A program made the translations under genes and the position numbers. Below are positions 25,706 to 33,893 of a DNA stretch of 64,000 nt, one piece after another; position 1 is the stretch's first letter; the number at the start of each line of letters is the position of its first letter. Origin of the DNA: Halodesulfovibrio sp. MK-HDV (lineage in GTDB: Bacteria; Desulfobacterota; Desulfovibrionia; Desulfovibrionales; Desulfovibrionaceae); NCBI RefSeq assembly GCF_009914765.1, contig NZ_WYDS01000008.1, forward strand, positions 106,486 through 170,485, read 5' to 3'. A model generated the notes under the pieces. It was not told the DNA's origin, did not search any database, and saw only the letters and a list, made by a program, of their open reading frames with translations.

Positions 25706-26380
25706 TTATTCAGGAAGAATCAGCTGATAGAACGTTTGCATACAACGTTCGGCAAGCGTTTCTGCCTGATCGGGCTGGCCATTCTTCAGGGCATTGAACA
25801 GTTCCACATGATAGGCAAACAGGGAGTGTATCTGCACTTCTGAAAGGCTGGTTCCACCGTGCTCAATATTTTGGGAGGCCTTGGCGAGCTCTTTCATGAG
25901 CAAGATGAGGTAGTCGTTTCCGGAGACCTCTGCCAACGCCAGAAAAAATCCGATGTATTCGCGACTGACTGTTGGCAAGTCGAAATTAACAATAGCCTCA
26001 CCAAGTTTTGACGTGGCTGTTTCCAGTTTTCCAATGTCATTGGCTGAAAGGCGGGACGCTTCGGCTCGTGCAAGCTTTGGTGCCATAAACATGAGAGTCT
26101 CGATGATTTGGCGGTTCGCGATGAGGCTTTTGCGCCTGCGAAGCATTTCCCAGCTGATGCGGCCTTCCTTGCTTTTCAGGTAGCAGCCACTTTTTTCGCG
26201 GATCTCTAAGTATCCCATGGTTTCGAGATTACAGAGTACTTCTCGAATGGTGTTTCGGCTTGTGTTGAACATTTCGGCAAGACGGCGTTCTCCAGGTAGC
26301 CGATCTCCAATGGAGAAAGAGCTACCCTGAAGCATTGCTGTAATCTTTTGACAAAGAAGTGGTCGTTGCGTTGAAGCCAT
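25706..26380 (-). CDS. GntR-family transcriptional regulator, FCD/FadR-like (copy 2)
   Basis: 224 residues from ATG 26380. Winged helix at 1-70 (GDRLPGERRLAEMFNTSRNTIREVLCNLE, here split by the expected turn; wing REKSGCYL). FCD-type helical domain from about 80 to 220. The open frame continues 90 codons further upstream, but that part is not GntR-like, and the first residues after 26380 align with the start of the family and of the paralogue at 95-829. The gene is upstream of, and in line with, the copy 2 operon. Two inverted AAACTGGTTG elements just before it may be its operators. Confidence 0.82.
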   Translation of the reverse strand: MASTQRPLLCQKITAMLQGSSFSIGDRLPGERRLAEMFNTSRNTIREVLCNLETMGYLEIREKSGCYLKSKEGRISWEMLRRRKSLIANRQIIETLMFMAPKLARAEASRLSANDIGKLETATSKLGEAIVNFDLPTVSREYIGFFLALAEVSGNDYLILLMKELAKASQNIEHGGTSLSEVQIHSLFAYHVELFNALKNGQPDQAETLAERCMQTFYQLILPE

Positions 26381-26388
26381 ATCTAGTC

Positions 26389-26494
26389 CAACCAGTTTTA
26401 TGTTTGTAAGCGCTAACTGTCGCCTGAATGTTCTTTTATTGAGGCAGAACTCGAAGGGCAAGGGATTGTAGGATATTTGCAGACAAACTGGTTG
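26389..26494. promoter_or_regulatory. Pair of inverted 10-bp elements before GntR copy 2
   Basis: CAACCAGTTT (26389-26398) and AAACTGGTTG (26485-26494) are exact reverse complements separated by 86 bp, lying directly upstream of the GntR gene on the minus strand. The second lies inside a TGG-TTGAG-CCA palindrome. They could be two operators that bind the regulator and form a loop. The rest of 26381-26596 holds no gene I support. Confidence 0.4.
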
Positions 26495-26596
26495 AGCCAA
26501 TTTCTGTGTCTCATAGTCTGTAGTGGTCATGACGGCATTATAACTGTCTGAAATAGAACAGTATGACCTGTTGTCTGAAACAAGGGGGAATGGGGC

Positions 26597-26634
26597 AAAA
26601 AAAAATGGCGCAGCAGAGTTTTTTCTGTTGCGCC
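26597..26634 (-). terminator. Intrinsic terminator of the PAS-protein gene
   Basis: GGCGCAGCAGA (26607-26617) pairs with TCTGTTGCGCC (26624-26634) with one G-U pair; on the minus strand it is followed by a run of nine T (26597-26605). Confidence 0.85.
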
Positions 26635-26669
26635 TGATAATTTTTAGCAAAGTGGTTGGGCCAGTATTG

Positions 26670-27950
26670 TTACCTGTCGCGCATACAGCGCTTAAGGTTC
26701 TTCAAAAATTCTTCGTGAAGCGCAAGCAGCGGGGCGTTCGCGTCTGGATCGTAGCTCTGCCCTTTCGTGGAACAGAAGATAAGAACACTTGTTAGGACAT
26801 CTTTTTCATAAAAAGGTTGGGCATAGTAGGAACGAATGCCGCGCGGAATGAAAAGTGCCCAGTCTATTGGCTTAATGCTCTTGGATGTTTCCATGACCAC
26901 GTGGCTTTGTAGGTCGAAACGGACAATGTTTTCGGCGATGGACCCTTCGTATGGATGGATATGGTTTTCCGACACGGTTTCAAAGGGTTCTCCAGCTCCT
27001 ATAACGACCACGGTATTCTTATCAATGAAAATGCGAGACAGCATAATGGCATCCGTTGGGGAGTCGGAAGGGAGTGCCTTGAGCATGGTTTCTAGTAGCT
27101 CTTTTATGGTGCTACATTTCCGCATAGATTTTGTGATGGCTTCTAGCGGTACTGCCTCATTACCGTGAACTGGGGTGCCTTTGCACGTAAGGCAGTCATT
27201 GTTGTGTTTCATGGTGACCCACAGCAAGTTTTCCTCGGCGTGGGCAATTGCCTGTATGTGAGTAGAGCATTGGTGGCTTCTGCCTTGACTGTCAGACACG
27301 TTAAGCTTGCCACTCCAGCTGTCTGAGAAAATAAGCCCTTCGTACACTTGGTGCAGGGTGGTGCTGGTGTTGTGTTGCAGAAGTTTCTGAAAAGTCAAAG
27401 AAAGCAGCTTGTCGTCATCATATTGCAAAAACTGTTTGGCTGCTTTGTTAGCGGCACGGACGGTACGATCCGAAAAGTGGATAAGCAGTACGGGATCTTC
27501 GATGAGATCAATTTTGGTAGAAAGCGTGGGCATGCCATCGGTGGCAAGTACAGTGTTTACCTGTGAGGAAACGTCTATGAGCACGCCAATGGAACAACTG
27601 TGGTGATTAGGGTCCGGCATGGAGGCAAGTTTGAACCATCCGGTTACACCTTTTCCAAGGCGTAACCGGAATACGCACGCAGCTTTGATGCGGTTACGAA
27701 TCTGCTTGTAACAGCTGTTAAATTGTTCCCTGTCTTCAGGCAGAATCATCGTTTTAGCAAGTTGAGTGTCCTGTAGAATAGCCCGAACTTTTTCCTCGTG
27801 TGTGGGAATAGTGTATGAGTTGAGAAAGGATATTTCATTCCTCACAATATCGATTCGCCAGACAATAGCGGGGATGTGTTCAAGATAATCTGCAAGATAT
27901 GTTTCTGCATTTTCTGCAGCAGACAGATTGCTGTCGGAATGCTTCAGCAT
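26670..27950 (-). CDS. Soluble PAS-PAS-GAF-like sensor without an output domain
   Basis: 426 residues, no TM. Residues about 20-140 and 150-265 look like PAS domains (VWRIDIVRNEISFL; LIEDPVLLIHFSDRTVRAAN), and about 285-426 is a GAF-like domain ending in LKRCM. A CLTC pair sits between PAS2 and GAF, possibly binding a metal or acting as a redox switch. I find no kinase, GGDEF, helix-turn-helix or chemotaxis domain, so it must signal by protein contact or be a remnant. AAGGAA precedes the ATG. It points toward operon copy 2 and shares no promoter with it because a terminator separates them. Confidence 0.65.
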   Translation of the reverse strand: MLKHSDSNLSAAENAETYLADYLEHIPAIVWRIDIVRNEISFLNSYTIPTHEEKVRAILQDTQLAKTMILPEDREQFNSCYKQIRNRIKAACVFRLRLGKGVTGWFKLASMPDPNHHSCSIGVLIDVSSQVNTVLATDGMPTLSTKIDLIEDPVLLIHFSDRTVRAANKAAKQFLQYDDDKLLSLTFQKLLQHNTSTTLHQVYEGLIFSDSWSGKLNVSDSQGRSHQCSTHIQAIAHAEENLLWVTMKHNNDCLTCKGTPVHGNEAVPLEAITKSMRKCSTIKELLETMLKALPSDSPTDAIMLSRIFIDKNTVVVIGAGEPFETVSENHIHPYEGSIAENIVRFDLQSHVVMETSKSIKPIDWALFIPRGIRSYYAQPFYEKDVLTSVLIFCSTKGQSYDPDANAPLLALHEEFLKNLKRCMRDR

Positions 27951-28118
27951 TGTATTCCTTGATAAGCTGTATTGTTAACGCAAGATAACTAGCATCAATA
28001 CCCCCGACGTATCCCATTTGGCAAACAGTTCTTCAGAAGGGATGAGTGTCACATTTCGCTTGATTCAGAACAATGGCCTAACTTATACCACGCAAATTTA
28101 TAGCAGAGGCAAATTGAA

Positions 28119-28161
28119 GCTACTGTAGCATTACTATGTAGAGGATTATTTGCTACTGTAG
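28119..28161. promoter_or_regulatory. Two copies of a GCTACTGTAG palindrome
   Basis: GCTACTGTAGC at 28119-28129 (arms GCTAC/GTAGC) and GCTACTGTAG at 28152-28161, 33 bp apart (about three helical turns), in the AT-rich region between the PAS gene and the tail locus. They look like operators. The rest of 27951-28550 has no gene I can support. Confidence 0.4.
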
Positions 28162-28294
28162 TGAGTAGAATTTTGTCATTACATTACGAGTAATCTTTCT
28201 AGCAACATTTAGTAGTGTAAGAAGCAAGCGATAAAGTAGGTTTTACGTATATAAATGTATGCACGTAGCTTGAAATTGTTACCAGTGATAAAAG

Positions 28295-28326
28295 GCATGT
28301 ACTTAATCAGTACATGCTTTTTTTTT
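28295..28326 (+). terminator. Orphan intrinsic terminator
   Basis: GCATGTACT (28295-28303), loop TAATC, AGTACATGC (28309-28317), then nine T. No plus-strand coding gene lies upstream within 27951-28294, so it may end an unannotated small RNA or insulate the tail locus from leftward transcription. Confidence 0.7.
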
Positions 28327-28550
28327 GTTTCTTAATTCTATAATTAGCAATGTGTGAAAGTAATATGCATGTTTTTTACTTTAAAATGATGAAAAATCTA
28401 CATGTCTTTATTGTAAAAAGTAAAATTTAGTCATTAAGGAAAATAACTAATATTGAATAATGAGTATGAAAACATCTTTTATGCTTCATGAATTATTTTT
28501 TATGTACAAAATGTACGAAGCAATTCAAGTTTATGTATTTTGCTACATTG

Positions 28551-28583
28551 TTTTGATAAAATAAACAGATCAAATTATCAAAA
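28551..28583. promoter_or_regulatory. Inverted repeat upstream of the tail locus
   Basis: TTTTGATAA (28551-28559) and TTATCAAAA (28575-28583) are perfect 9-bp arms with a 15-bp spacer, 74 bp before the first gene of the tail locus. GTAC-N5-GTAC stands at 28504-28516. Both may be repressor sites that keep the locus silent. Confidence 0.4.
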
Positions 28584-28656
28584 TGAGTTTTAAAAAGAGC
28601 ATTGGATAGAATGTGTGCGATGTTGCTTTGAAACCATAAGCAAGGAGACGGATAAT

Positions 28657-28866
28657 ATGAATGAACAGACACAGGAAACGATCAAGTTGATTTCTGCTGG
28701 ACTCAAGCTTGGTATTAAAGCGTATGAATCAGCAATGCGGCTTTCTGCTGCCGGTTACGAAGTTCCGGGGGTTGATGAATTTCAACGACGTGCTGCACAG
28801 CTTCGCACCTCGCCTAGACGTGCAAGAAATGGGACATATTCATCGCGAATCGTTGGGCATGCATAG
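28657..28866 (+). CDS. Small phage-type hypothetical protein
   Basis: 69 residues from ATG 28657, chosen because AAGGAG stands 9 bases before it; an in-frame ATG 42 bp upstream has no SD. It is mostly helical (IKLISAGLKLGIKAYESAM) with a basic C-terminus (RTSPRRARNG). It is the first gene of the tail locus and could be an early or regulatory protein. No family recognised. Confidence 0.6.
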   Translation: MNEQTQETIKLISAGLKLGIKAYESAMRLSAAGYEVPGVDEFQRRAAQLRTSPRRARNGTYSSRIVGHA

Positions 28867-29096
28867 CTCTACCAAAGAGGTCGGAAGTGCGAGTCGGGAC
28901 GTGGTCATCGCTTGTTATGCCTATTTTCTGTAACGGCGGATGGAGACAATTAGTCTGGAAGAAATGAGCGTTTTTCATAACGCATGTGACGTCGATTCTG
29001 TTTGCTATTTGCTTTAACGGTACGCGTTTGGTCTGGCTTTACTGTCTGATTGTGACCTCGTTGAGGTTTCAAATTCGAAAAGCAATAAGGGTAGGT

Positions 29097-29519
29097 ATGG
29101 AGATGCAGCGGGAACAGTTGCCATTTACGGCACAGGACATTGCGGAGGTTATTGGAGTTGAAAAGACAATGGAACTGGTGCGGGGCAAGCAAAAAACTAA
29201 ATGTCGGAGTCTCTATGTTCCAAGTCCTAGCCGCATGAAGTCTTCTCATTGGCTGGTTAAGACTATCGGGGAAGAGGCTGCTCGTGAACTTTCTCAGGAG
29301 TATGCAGGCGAACCTTTGACTATTCCCAAGTGCTCAAGTGTTATTAAGCTGGAGCGTAATAAGAGAATAATCCAGATGCGGCAGCAAGGTGTCAGGTATC
29401 AGGCTATAGCCGACGCCTTGGGGATGAATGTGTCAGCAGTGAAAATGGTCTACAGTCGATGGATGCATGCTCAGAGTCGTAACAGTGTAACGTACAAAAG
29501 TAACACTGGGATAGCGTAA
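29097..29519 (+). CDS. Mor-family transcriptional activator (phage Mu Mor/C type)
   Basis: 140 residues. The C-terminal part (about 85-130) is a helix-turn-helix: RNKRIIQMRQQGVRYQAIAD, then ALGMNVSAVKMVYSRW. The N-terminal part (IAEVIGVEKTMELVRGKQ) matches the Mor dimerisation segment. Mor and C switch on middle and late Mu genes. Start ATG 29097 (AAGGGTAGG upstream) is chosen; the frame extends upstream without a Mor-like sequence. It lies directly before the tail genes and is the probable activator of the locus. A Mu-type activator over P2-type tail genes is an unusual mix. Confidence 0.75.
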   Translation: MEMQREQLPFTAQDIAEVIGVEKTMELVRGKQKTKCRSLYVPSPSRMKSSHWLVKTIGEEAARELSQEYAGEPLTIPKCSSVIKLERNKRIIQMRQQGVRYQAIADALGMNVSAVKMVYSRWMHAQSRNSVTYKSNTGIA

Positions 29520-29606
29520 CTTACTGAACTTGTAAGTGAAAAAATGGCTTTAAGAAAGAGTGGTCACAAATTGCATTGGAAGCGTTGCGCGGAGCTATGT
29601 ACAGCT

Positions 29607-29641
29607 GCACCATCGGGAAATGGAGCGAAAGCCGATGGTGC
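29607..29641 (+). promoter_or_regulatory. Perfect 10-bp hairpin before the first tail gene
   Basis: GCACCATCGG (29607-29616) and CCGATGGTGC (29632-29641) pair perfectly around a 15-nt loop. No T-run. It lies in the 178-bp gap between the activator gene and the first tail gene, so it may be a leader structure or an activator-binding site. Confidence 0.4.
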
Positions 29642-29697
29642 GTGAAAGCGTGCTTTTGGCATCCATAAATCTTTCACTGTCTTGAGACGGAGCAGAA

Positions 29698-30279
29698 ATG
29701 GAAAAAGATTTACAGCAAAACAATAATAGTGGGGTGACAGTTGAGGAGGTGCACAACGGTATTCTAGAGGCAGTACGCACCGCTTTTCCGTTGTTCCAGA
29801 CTGTTGAGGATTACACTTCCTTGGCAATAGATACTGAAGGAGGTTCGGGTAATACGCCGTGTCCGCTACCAGCCTTTGTTTTATCCATGCCTTCATTTGT
29901 TCGTGATACTGAAACGGGCAATGGTCTGTTGGCGGTCGATTTGCATTTTGAAGGGCGTATTTTGGGAGCGTACGACGGAGCAGGTAAAGAGAGAAAGCTT
30001 CGCGAGCTTGTTGCGGCGGTAGCTCTCTTGATTAATGGAAATAACTTCGAGTTGTCCATGAGAGGGACGCGTTTTTTACAAGCTGCACAGGATTCGTCAT
30101 TACCTGCACTGTCTCATTTGTCACCGTGGTTGCTTGAATTTCGAGTCTCAATATGTCTCGAATCATCAAGTTCTATCGATGATTTCATACCGCCTGAGGA
30201 AGTCTATGTATCCATGGCTCCCGAGATAGGACTTAAACATATCGATAAATACACGCTGGTATATAAGAGGGGTGTCTGA
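29698..30279 (+). CDS. Phage tail protein (tail completion/gp37-like by position)
   Basis: 193 residues, soluble. GIRLAVR-type start is absent; the visible core is a LLAVDLHFEGRILGAYDG segment and a LLEFRVSICLES strand near the C-terminus. It overlaps the baseplate V gene by 1 bp. In P2-like phages the tail-completion genes R and S stand here, and in Mu-like phages a gp37-like protein does. The assignment rests on position, not on a recognised motif. A good SD (GGAG) precedes ATG 29698. Confidence 0.55.
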   Translation: MEKDLQQNNNSGVTVEEVHNGILEAVRTAFPLFQTVEDYTSLAIDTEGGSGNTPCPLPAFVLSMPSFVRDTETGNGLLAVDLHFEGRILGAYDGAGKERKLRELVAAVALLINGNNFELSMRGTRFLQAAQDSSLPALSHLSPWLLEFRVSICLESSSSIDDFIPPEEVYVSMAPEIGLKHIDKYTLVYKRGV

Positions 30280-30959
30280 TGAGTTTTGAACTGGCTGAAT
30301 TAAATCGGCAGTTTAATAACATGGTGCGGATAGGGACTGTGCATTCTGTTGACTATGGTGAGAACAGAGCGCGAGTGGCATTTGGAGCAGTCGTAACAGA
30401 TTACTTACCGTGGCTCACAAGAAGAGCTGCGGGAAACCTCACGTATGACTCTTTGGAGGTGGACGAACAGGTATTTGTAATTACGCCTCCCGGGCAAGCT
30501 TTGGGTGTAATTATAGGAGTGTTGAACCAGTCTAAGTTCGCTGCGCCGGAGAACAGTCCTGAAATACAGAAAACCGTCTATAAGGACGGTTCTGAAATTA
30601 TGTACAACAGATCAACTCATAAACTTACTGCGGCCATTAAAGGTGATGTTTCAGTTGTTGCGACAGGGAACATCGAAGCGGCAGCAGGGAAAAATATATC
30701 TGCTACAGCAGATGATTCGGTAGATGTAACCGCTGGGACGTTTGCAAGCATTACCGCAAAGAATATTGTTTTAAATGGTCAAACGATAATTAATGGATCG
30801 CTTTCTCAAGGTGGTGGCAGCAATGGAGGGAGTGCATCTTTTAATGGTTCTCTACATACGACTGGTAAAATTACTACGGATAGCGATGTGGTAGCGAATG
30901 TCTCATTGAATGGGCATACGCATAGTTGCAGGGAAGGCGGGACTGGGTCGCCCAGTTAG
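30279..30959 (+). CDS. Phage baseplate assembly protein V (tail spike tip)
   Basis: 226 residues of P2 gpV type: an OB-fold N-terminal part (RIGTVHSVDYGENRARVAF) and a repetitive beta-helical C-terminal part (about 100-200) with short GN/SV repeats. The C-terminus has the metal-binding tip motif LNGHTHSC, in which the HxH pair binds iron at the spike apex of P2-type tails. It pierces the target membrane. It follows the tail-completion-like gene directly; the next gene of the P2 order (W) comes only after a 342-bp gap with a strong terminator. Confidence 0.9.
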   Translation: MSFELAELNRQFNNMVRIGTVHSVDYGENRARVAFGAVVTDYLPWLTRRAAGNLTYDSLEVDEQVFVITPPGQALGVIIGVLNQSKFAAPENSPEIQKTVYKDGSEIMYNRSTHKLTAAIKGDVSVVATGNIEAAAGKNISATADDSVDVTAGTFASITAKNIVLNGQTIINGSLSQGGGSNGGSASFNGSLHTTGKITTDSDVVANVSLNGHTHSCREGGTGSPS

Positions 30960-31142
30960 TTATGACGGGTGAATGGCTTAGCTGGTTTACTGGCTGGAGT
31001 GTGCAGACTTTTTCTTTATTCGAGATTTGTCCTTTGTTATGTGATTGATGTCACTTTTGTGCGTTGTTCAGTTTGTGATTCTATACTGCTAAAATATGAT
31101 GTAATATAAATATAATCGCAAAATAGCAATGTAACTAAATAT

Positions 31143-31192
31143 AAAAAGGCATTGTAAAAAGCTAAAAGTAAGCTTTTTGCAATGCCTTTTTT
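31143..31192 (+). terminator. Very strong intrinsic terminator inside the tail cluster
   Basis: A 21-bp stem (31143-31163 with 31171-31191, one G-U) ends in a T-run. It sits between baseplate V and W genes, where P2-like phages read through. The flanking sequence 30960-31301 holds no gene; a second promoter must lie between 31193 and 31301, but I see no convincing one. Confidence 0.85.
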
Positions 31193-31301
31193 ACATGATG
31201 AAGACGTGATGTTGGTTTATATATGAAGAAAAATATGAATTAAATATCAAAAGTCACAAAGTGCATTGGAATATATCTTTCCACACTGCTAGTTTGCACT
31301 C

Positions 31302-31640
31302 ATGAATGGCATTAATAAAGAAACGGGAGAGAGGCTTTCTGGCATAGAGCATTTACGGCAGTCAATTTGCGATATTCTGTCAACCCGAATTGGAACTCGT
31401 GTTTTAAACCGAGAGTATGGTTCGCGGTTACCGTCACTAATTGATGCGCCAGTGAATGCTGAAACTTCCCTTGAATTTTACGCTGCCACCGTAGAAGCGT
31501 TAAGTCGCTGGGAGCCGCGTTTTAAACTAACAAGCGTGCGTATTGCATCGGCGTCACACGGCGTTATCGCACTCAATCTGGTGGGTGAATACTTGCCGGA
31601 TGGTAAGCGAATTACGCTTGAGGGAGTAGAGGTTAAATGA
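31302..31640 (+). CDS. Phage baseplate protein W (gp25-like)
   Basis: 112 residues. gp25-type protein: GIEHLRQSICDILSTRIGTRVLNREYGS matches the start of P2 gpW/T4 gp25 (split here by normal spacing), with the conserved RxxxxxYGSxL segment. It is the baseplate wedge protein that starts sheath polymerisation. It overlaps J by 4 bp (ATGA). Confidence 0.88.
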   Translation: MNGINKETGERLSGIEHLRQSICDILSTRIGTRVLNREYGSRLPSLIDAPVNAETSLEFYAATVEALSRWEPRFKLTSVRIASASHGVIALNLVGEYLPDGKRITLEGVEVK

Positions 31641-32524
31641 GTGCATTCAATGCGATCAATCTTTCACAACTCGCGCCTCCAAAGATTATTGAATCTTTGA
31701 GCGTAGAGCAAATTCTTAAAGAGCTTATTGCGTATCATGAAGAGCTAGATCCGGATTTTACGGCGCCGCTCCCTTCTGATCCTGCATACAAGGTCTTTGA
31801 AGCTAATGCATACAGGGAGCTCCTATTGCGTCAGCGAATTAATGAGGCAGTGAAGGCAGTACTTGTTGCCTATGCTACCGGTACAGATTTGGATCATCTG
31901 GCGGCTTCGGTTCCATTGCAGCGCAAGTTGCTGGATGCAGGCGATCCTAATGCATACCCGCCAACACAACCTGTGTATGAGGCTTGTGATGATTTTCGGA
32001 AGCGTATTGTGATGGCTCCGGAAGGGTTCAGCACAGCAGGGCCAGAAGGTGCCTACACCTTTCATGCACTGTCGGTTGTGGGGGTAAAGGATGCACATCC
32101 GCATTCTCCTGCACCTGTGCATGTTCAACTGTACGTGCTGGGTAAAGAGGAGAATGGGGTTCCGGAAAAAGCTATTCTAGATAACGTTGCTGCAGTTTTT
32201 TCTAAAGATGTTCGACCATTCACTGACTATCTTGAGGTACTACCTGCTGTTATTCAGGAGTACGAAGTCGTGGCAACAATTCACATTTTACCTGGGCCGT
32301 CCTCAGATACAGTTTTGAAAGAAGCGCGGAAGAATTTGGAAAAGTACGTTACCGACAACCATAAACTCGGTACATGCATTGCCCGTTCCGGTATCGATGC
32401 AGCCTTGCACATTGCAGGTGTGTCCCGCGTAGACATTGTTTCTCCGTCCGCGGATATCATCACTCAAGGGCATGAGGCTGCATTTTGTACCAAGATTACT
32501 TTGGGGCAAGGGAGCAGTGAATGA
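31637..32524 (+). CDS. Phage baseplate protein J
   Basis: 295 residues, P2 gpJ/Mu gp47-like baseplate wedge protein. Visible features: N-terminal FNAINLSQLAPPKIIESLS, RELLLRQRINEAV, the central ATGTDLDHLA segment and the C-terminal VAATIHILPGP-like strand (VVATIHILPG). It overlaps W and I by 4 bp each, so the W-J-I unit is tightly coupled. Confidence 0.9.
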   Translation: MSAFNAINLSQLAPPKIIESLSVEQILKELIAYHEELDPDFTAPLPSDPAYKVFEANAYRELLLRQRINEAVKAVLVAYATGTDLDHLAASVPLQRKLLDAGDPNAYPPTQPVYEACDDFRKRIVMAPEGFSTAGPEGAYTFHALSVVGVKDAHPHSPAPVHVQLYVLGKEENGVPEKAILDNVAAVFSKDVRPFTDYLEVLPAVIQEYEVVATIHILPGPSSDTVLKEARKNLEKYVTDNHKLGTCIARSGIDAALHIAGVSRVDIVSPSADIITQGHEAAFCTKITLGQGSSE

Positions 32525-33072
32525 CGCTACTTCCCTCCAATGCCACGAAGTATGAACGAGCGTTAGAGAAAACGTGTGCCCGCTCGTTCTCGTTACCTGT
32601 CCTCATCAACACATTGCGAAACCCGTTTGAATGTCCATTGGAGGCTCTTCCATGGTTGGCGTTTGAATGGTCGGTTGATGAATGGGATGAAGAGTGGAGT
32701 GAGGAGCAGAAAAGGCAGGTAACAGCGCGTTCTATAAGTGTGCACAAAAAAAAGGGCACATGCGGAGCTGTAGAGGAAGCCCTAGGTGCATTGGGAATTA
32801 CTGTCCGTGCAATTCAATGGTGGGAAACAGAGCCGAAGGGCGTATCTGGAACGTACGACTTAGAGGTGCAGCTTCCGGCCGGCTACAAAGCAGACGAAGC
32901 AACCTATCAAGAGGTTGAACGTGTTGTGACTGCGGCTAAAAATTGCCGCTCTCACCTTGGCAAAATTGCTCTTACTCCAGCAGCATTGAAACAGCAGCCG
33001 ATTGTATCCGGAGTTGTGTTTTGCGGTGAAGTTGTGACTATTTATGAGCTTGGTCGAATTAAAGCAAACTAG
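32521..33072 (+). CDS. Phage tail protein I
   Basis: 183 residues. P2 gpI-type: LPSNATKYERALEKTCAR at the start, PLEALPWLAFEWSVDEWDEEW with the conserved LPWLA-x-W-SVD-W motif, then RSISVHKKKGTCGAV. It connects the baseplate to the tail fibre. It overlaps J by 4 bp; the fibre gene follows after 8 bp. Confidence 0.92.
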   Translation: MTLLPSNATKYERALEKTCARSFSLPVLINTLRNPFECPLEALPWLAFEWSVDEWDEEWSEEQKRQVTARSISVHKKKGTCGAVEEALGALGITVRAIQWWETEPKGVSGTYDLEVQLPAGYKADEATYQEVERVVTAAKNCRSHLGKIALTPAALKQQPIVSGVVFCGEVVTIYELGRIKAN

Positions 33073-33080
33073 GAAACGGT

Positions 33081-33893
33081 ATGCCTGATTTTTACACCGT
33101 AGTGACTGATACAGGACTTCAAGCATTAGGGCTTGCATCCACACAAGGGGAGAGTTTTTCTCTTACTCAAGCAGTTGTGGGCGATGGGAACAGTTTAGCC
33201 GTTATTCCCAATAAGGGGATGACTACACTTGTTAACGAAGTATGGCGCGGAGATGTCTTAGGAATAAAGGTTGATCCTGACGATCCTAATACCTTCATTT
33301 TTGAATTTGCCATTCCAGCCGATACAGGTGGCTTCACCATTCGAGAAGTTGGCTTGTTGGACGAAAGCGGCAAGCTGTTCTGCATAGGTAATTTTCCAGA
33401 GACCGAAAAGCCTGTTGCCGTAAATGGTTCTGTGCGTGATTTGGTGATTCGTTTACCTTTGCACTTTGAAAATGCAGAGGTTGTGAATCTCGTTATCAAC
33501 GCTGCTGTTGCCCTCGCAACTAAACAGGATGTGGCTGATCACAATGCCGATCCGCAAGCGCATCGGTTAGCAACAACTGCACAAACAGGTTTTGTGCGTC
33601 TCGCTACAGTGGAAGAACATAAAGCTGAGACTGCACAGAATATTGCTTGTACTCCGTTTGGTGTATGGGAATTGCTCAAGTCTTTAATGAGCAGCGCATA
33701 TACGTCTACCAGTACAGCAAAACTAGCAACCTCAAAGGCTGTGAATGAAGTCTACAAGAAGTTCACAGTACACTTGGAGGATGCCACCCCCCACGGCTTG
33801 CCACTTGATGAAGGTGAAGCATGGCAGGTTCTTATAAAGCAGGAAGACGGTAGTATTGCATGGGGGGGCTGTTACTGGTGTCCCAGTTGGTGA
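33081..33893 (+). CDS. Tail fibre protein, N-terminal part (frame ends after a G7 run)
   Basis: 270 residues. N-terminal baseplate-binding region (about 1-150) is like P2 gpH: FYTVVTDTGLQALGLAS, FTIREVGLLDE. Then HNADPQAHRLATTAQTGFVRLAT repeats typical of fibre shafts. The frame ends in CYWCPSW directly after seven G (33862-33868). In the next frame the sequence continues with a typical collar start (GGAVTGVPVGEL). One G fewer, or a +1 slip, would give a single protein of about 560 residues ending at 34761. As it stands the product lacks the receptor-binding tip. Confidence 0.85.
   Translation: MPDFYTVVTDTGLQALGLASTQGESFSLTQAVVGDGNSLAVIPNKGMTTLVNEVWRGDVLGIKVDPDDPNTFIFEFAIPADTGGFTIREVGLLDESGKLFCIGNFPETEKPVAVNGSVRDLVIRLPLHFENAEVVNLVINAAVALATKQDVADHNADPQAHRLATTAQTGFVRLATVEEHKAETAQNIACTPFGVWELLKSLMSSAYTSTSTAKLATSKAVNEVYKKFTVHLEDATPHGLPLDEGEAWQVLIKQEDGSIAWGGCYWCPSW

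Noticed and set aside
26381..26650. 90-codon N-terminal extension of GntR copy 2
   Set aside because: The extension has no resemblance to GntR proteins, and the paralogue starts at the equivalent of 26380.
28986..29096. Upstream extension of the Mor-type gene
   Set aside because: The extra N-terminal residues are hydrophobic and unlike Mor. ATG 29097 has a reasonable ribosome site.
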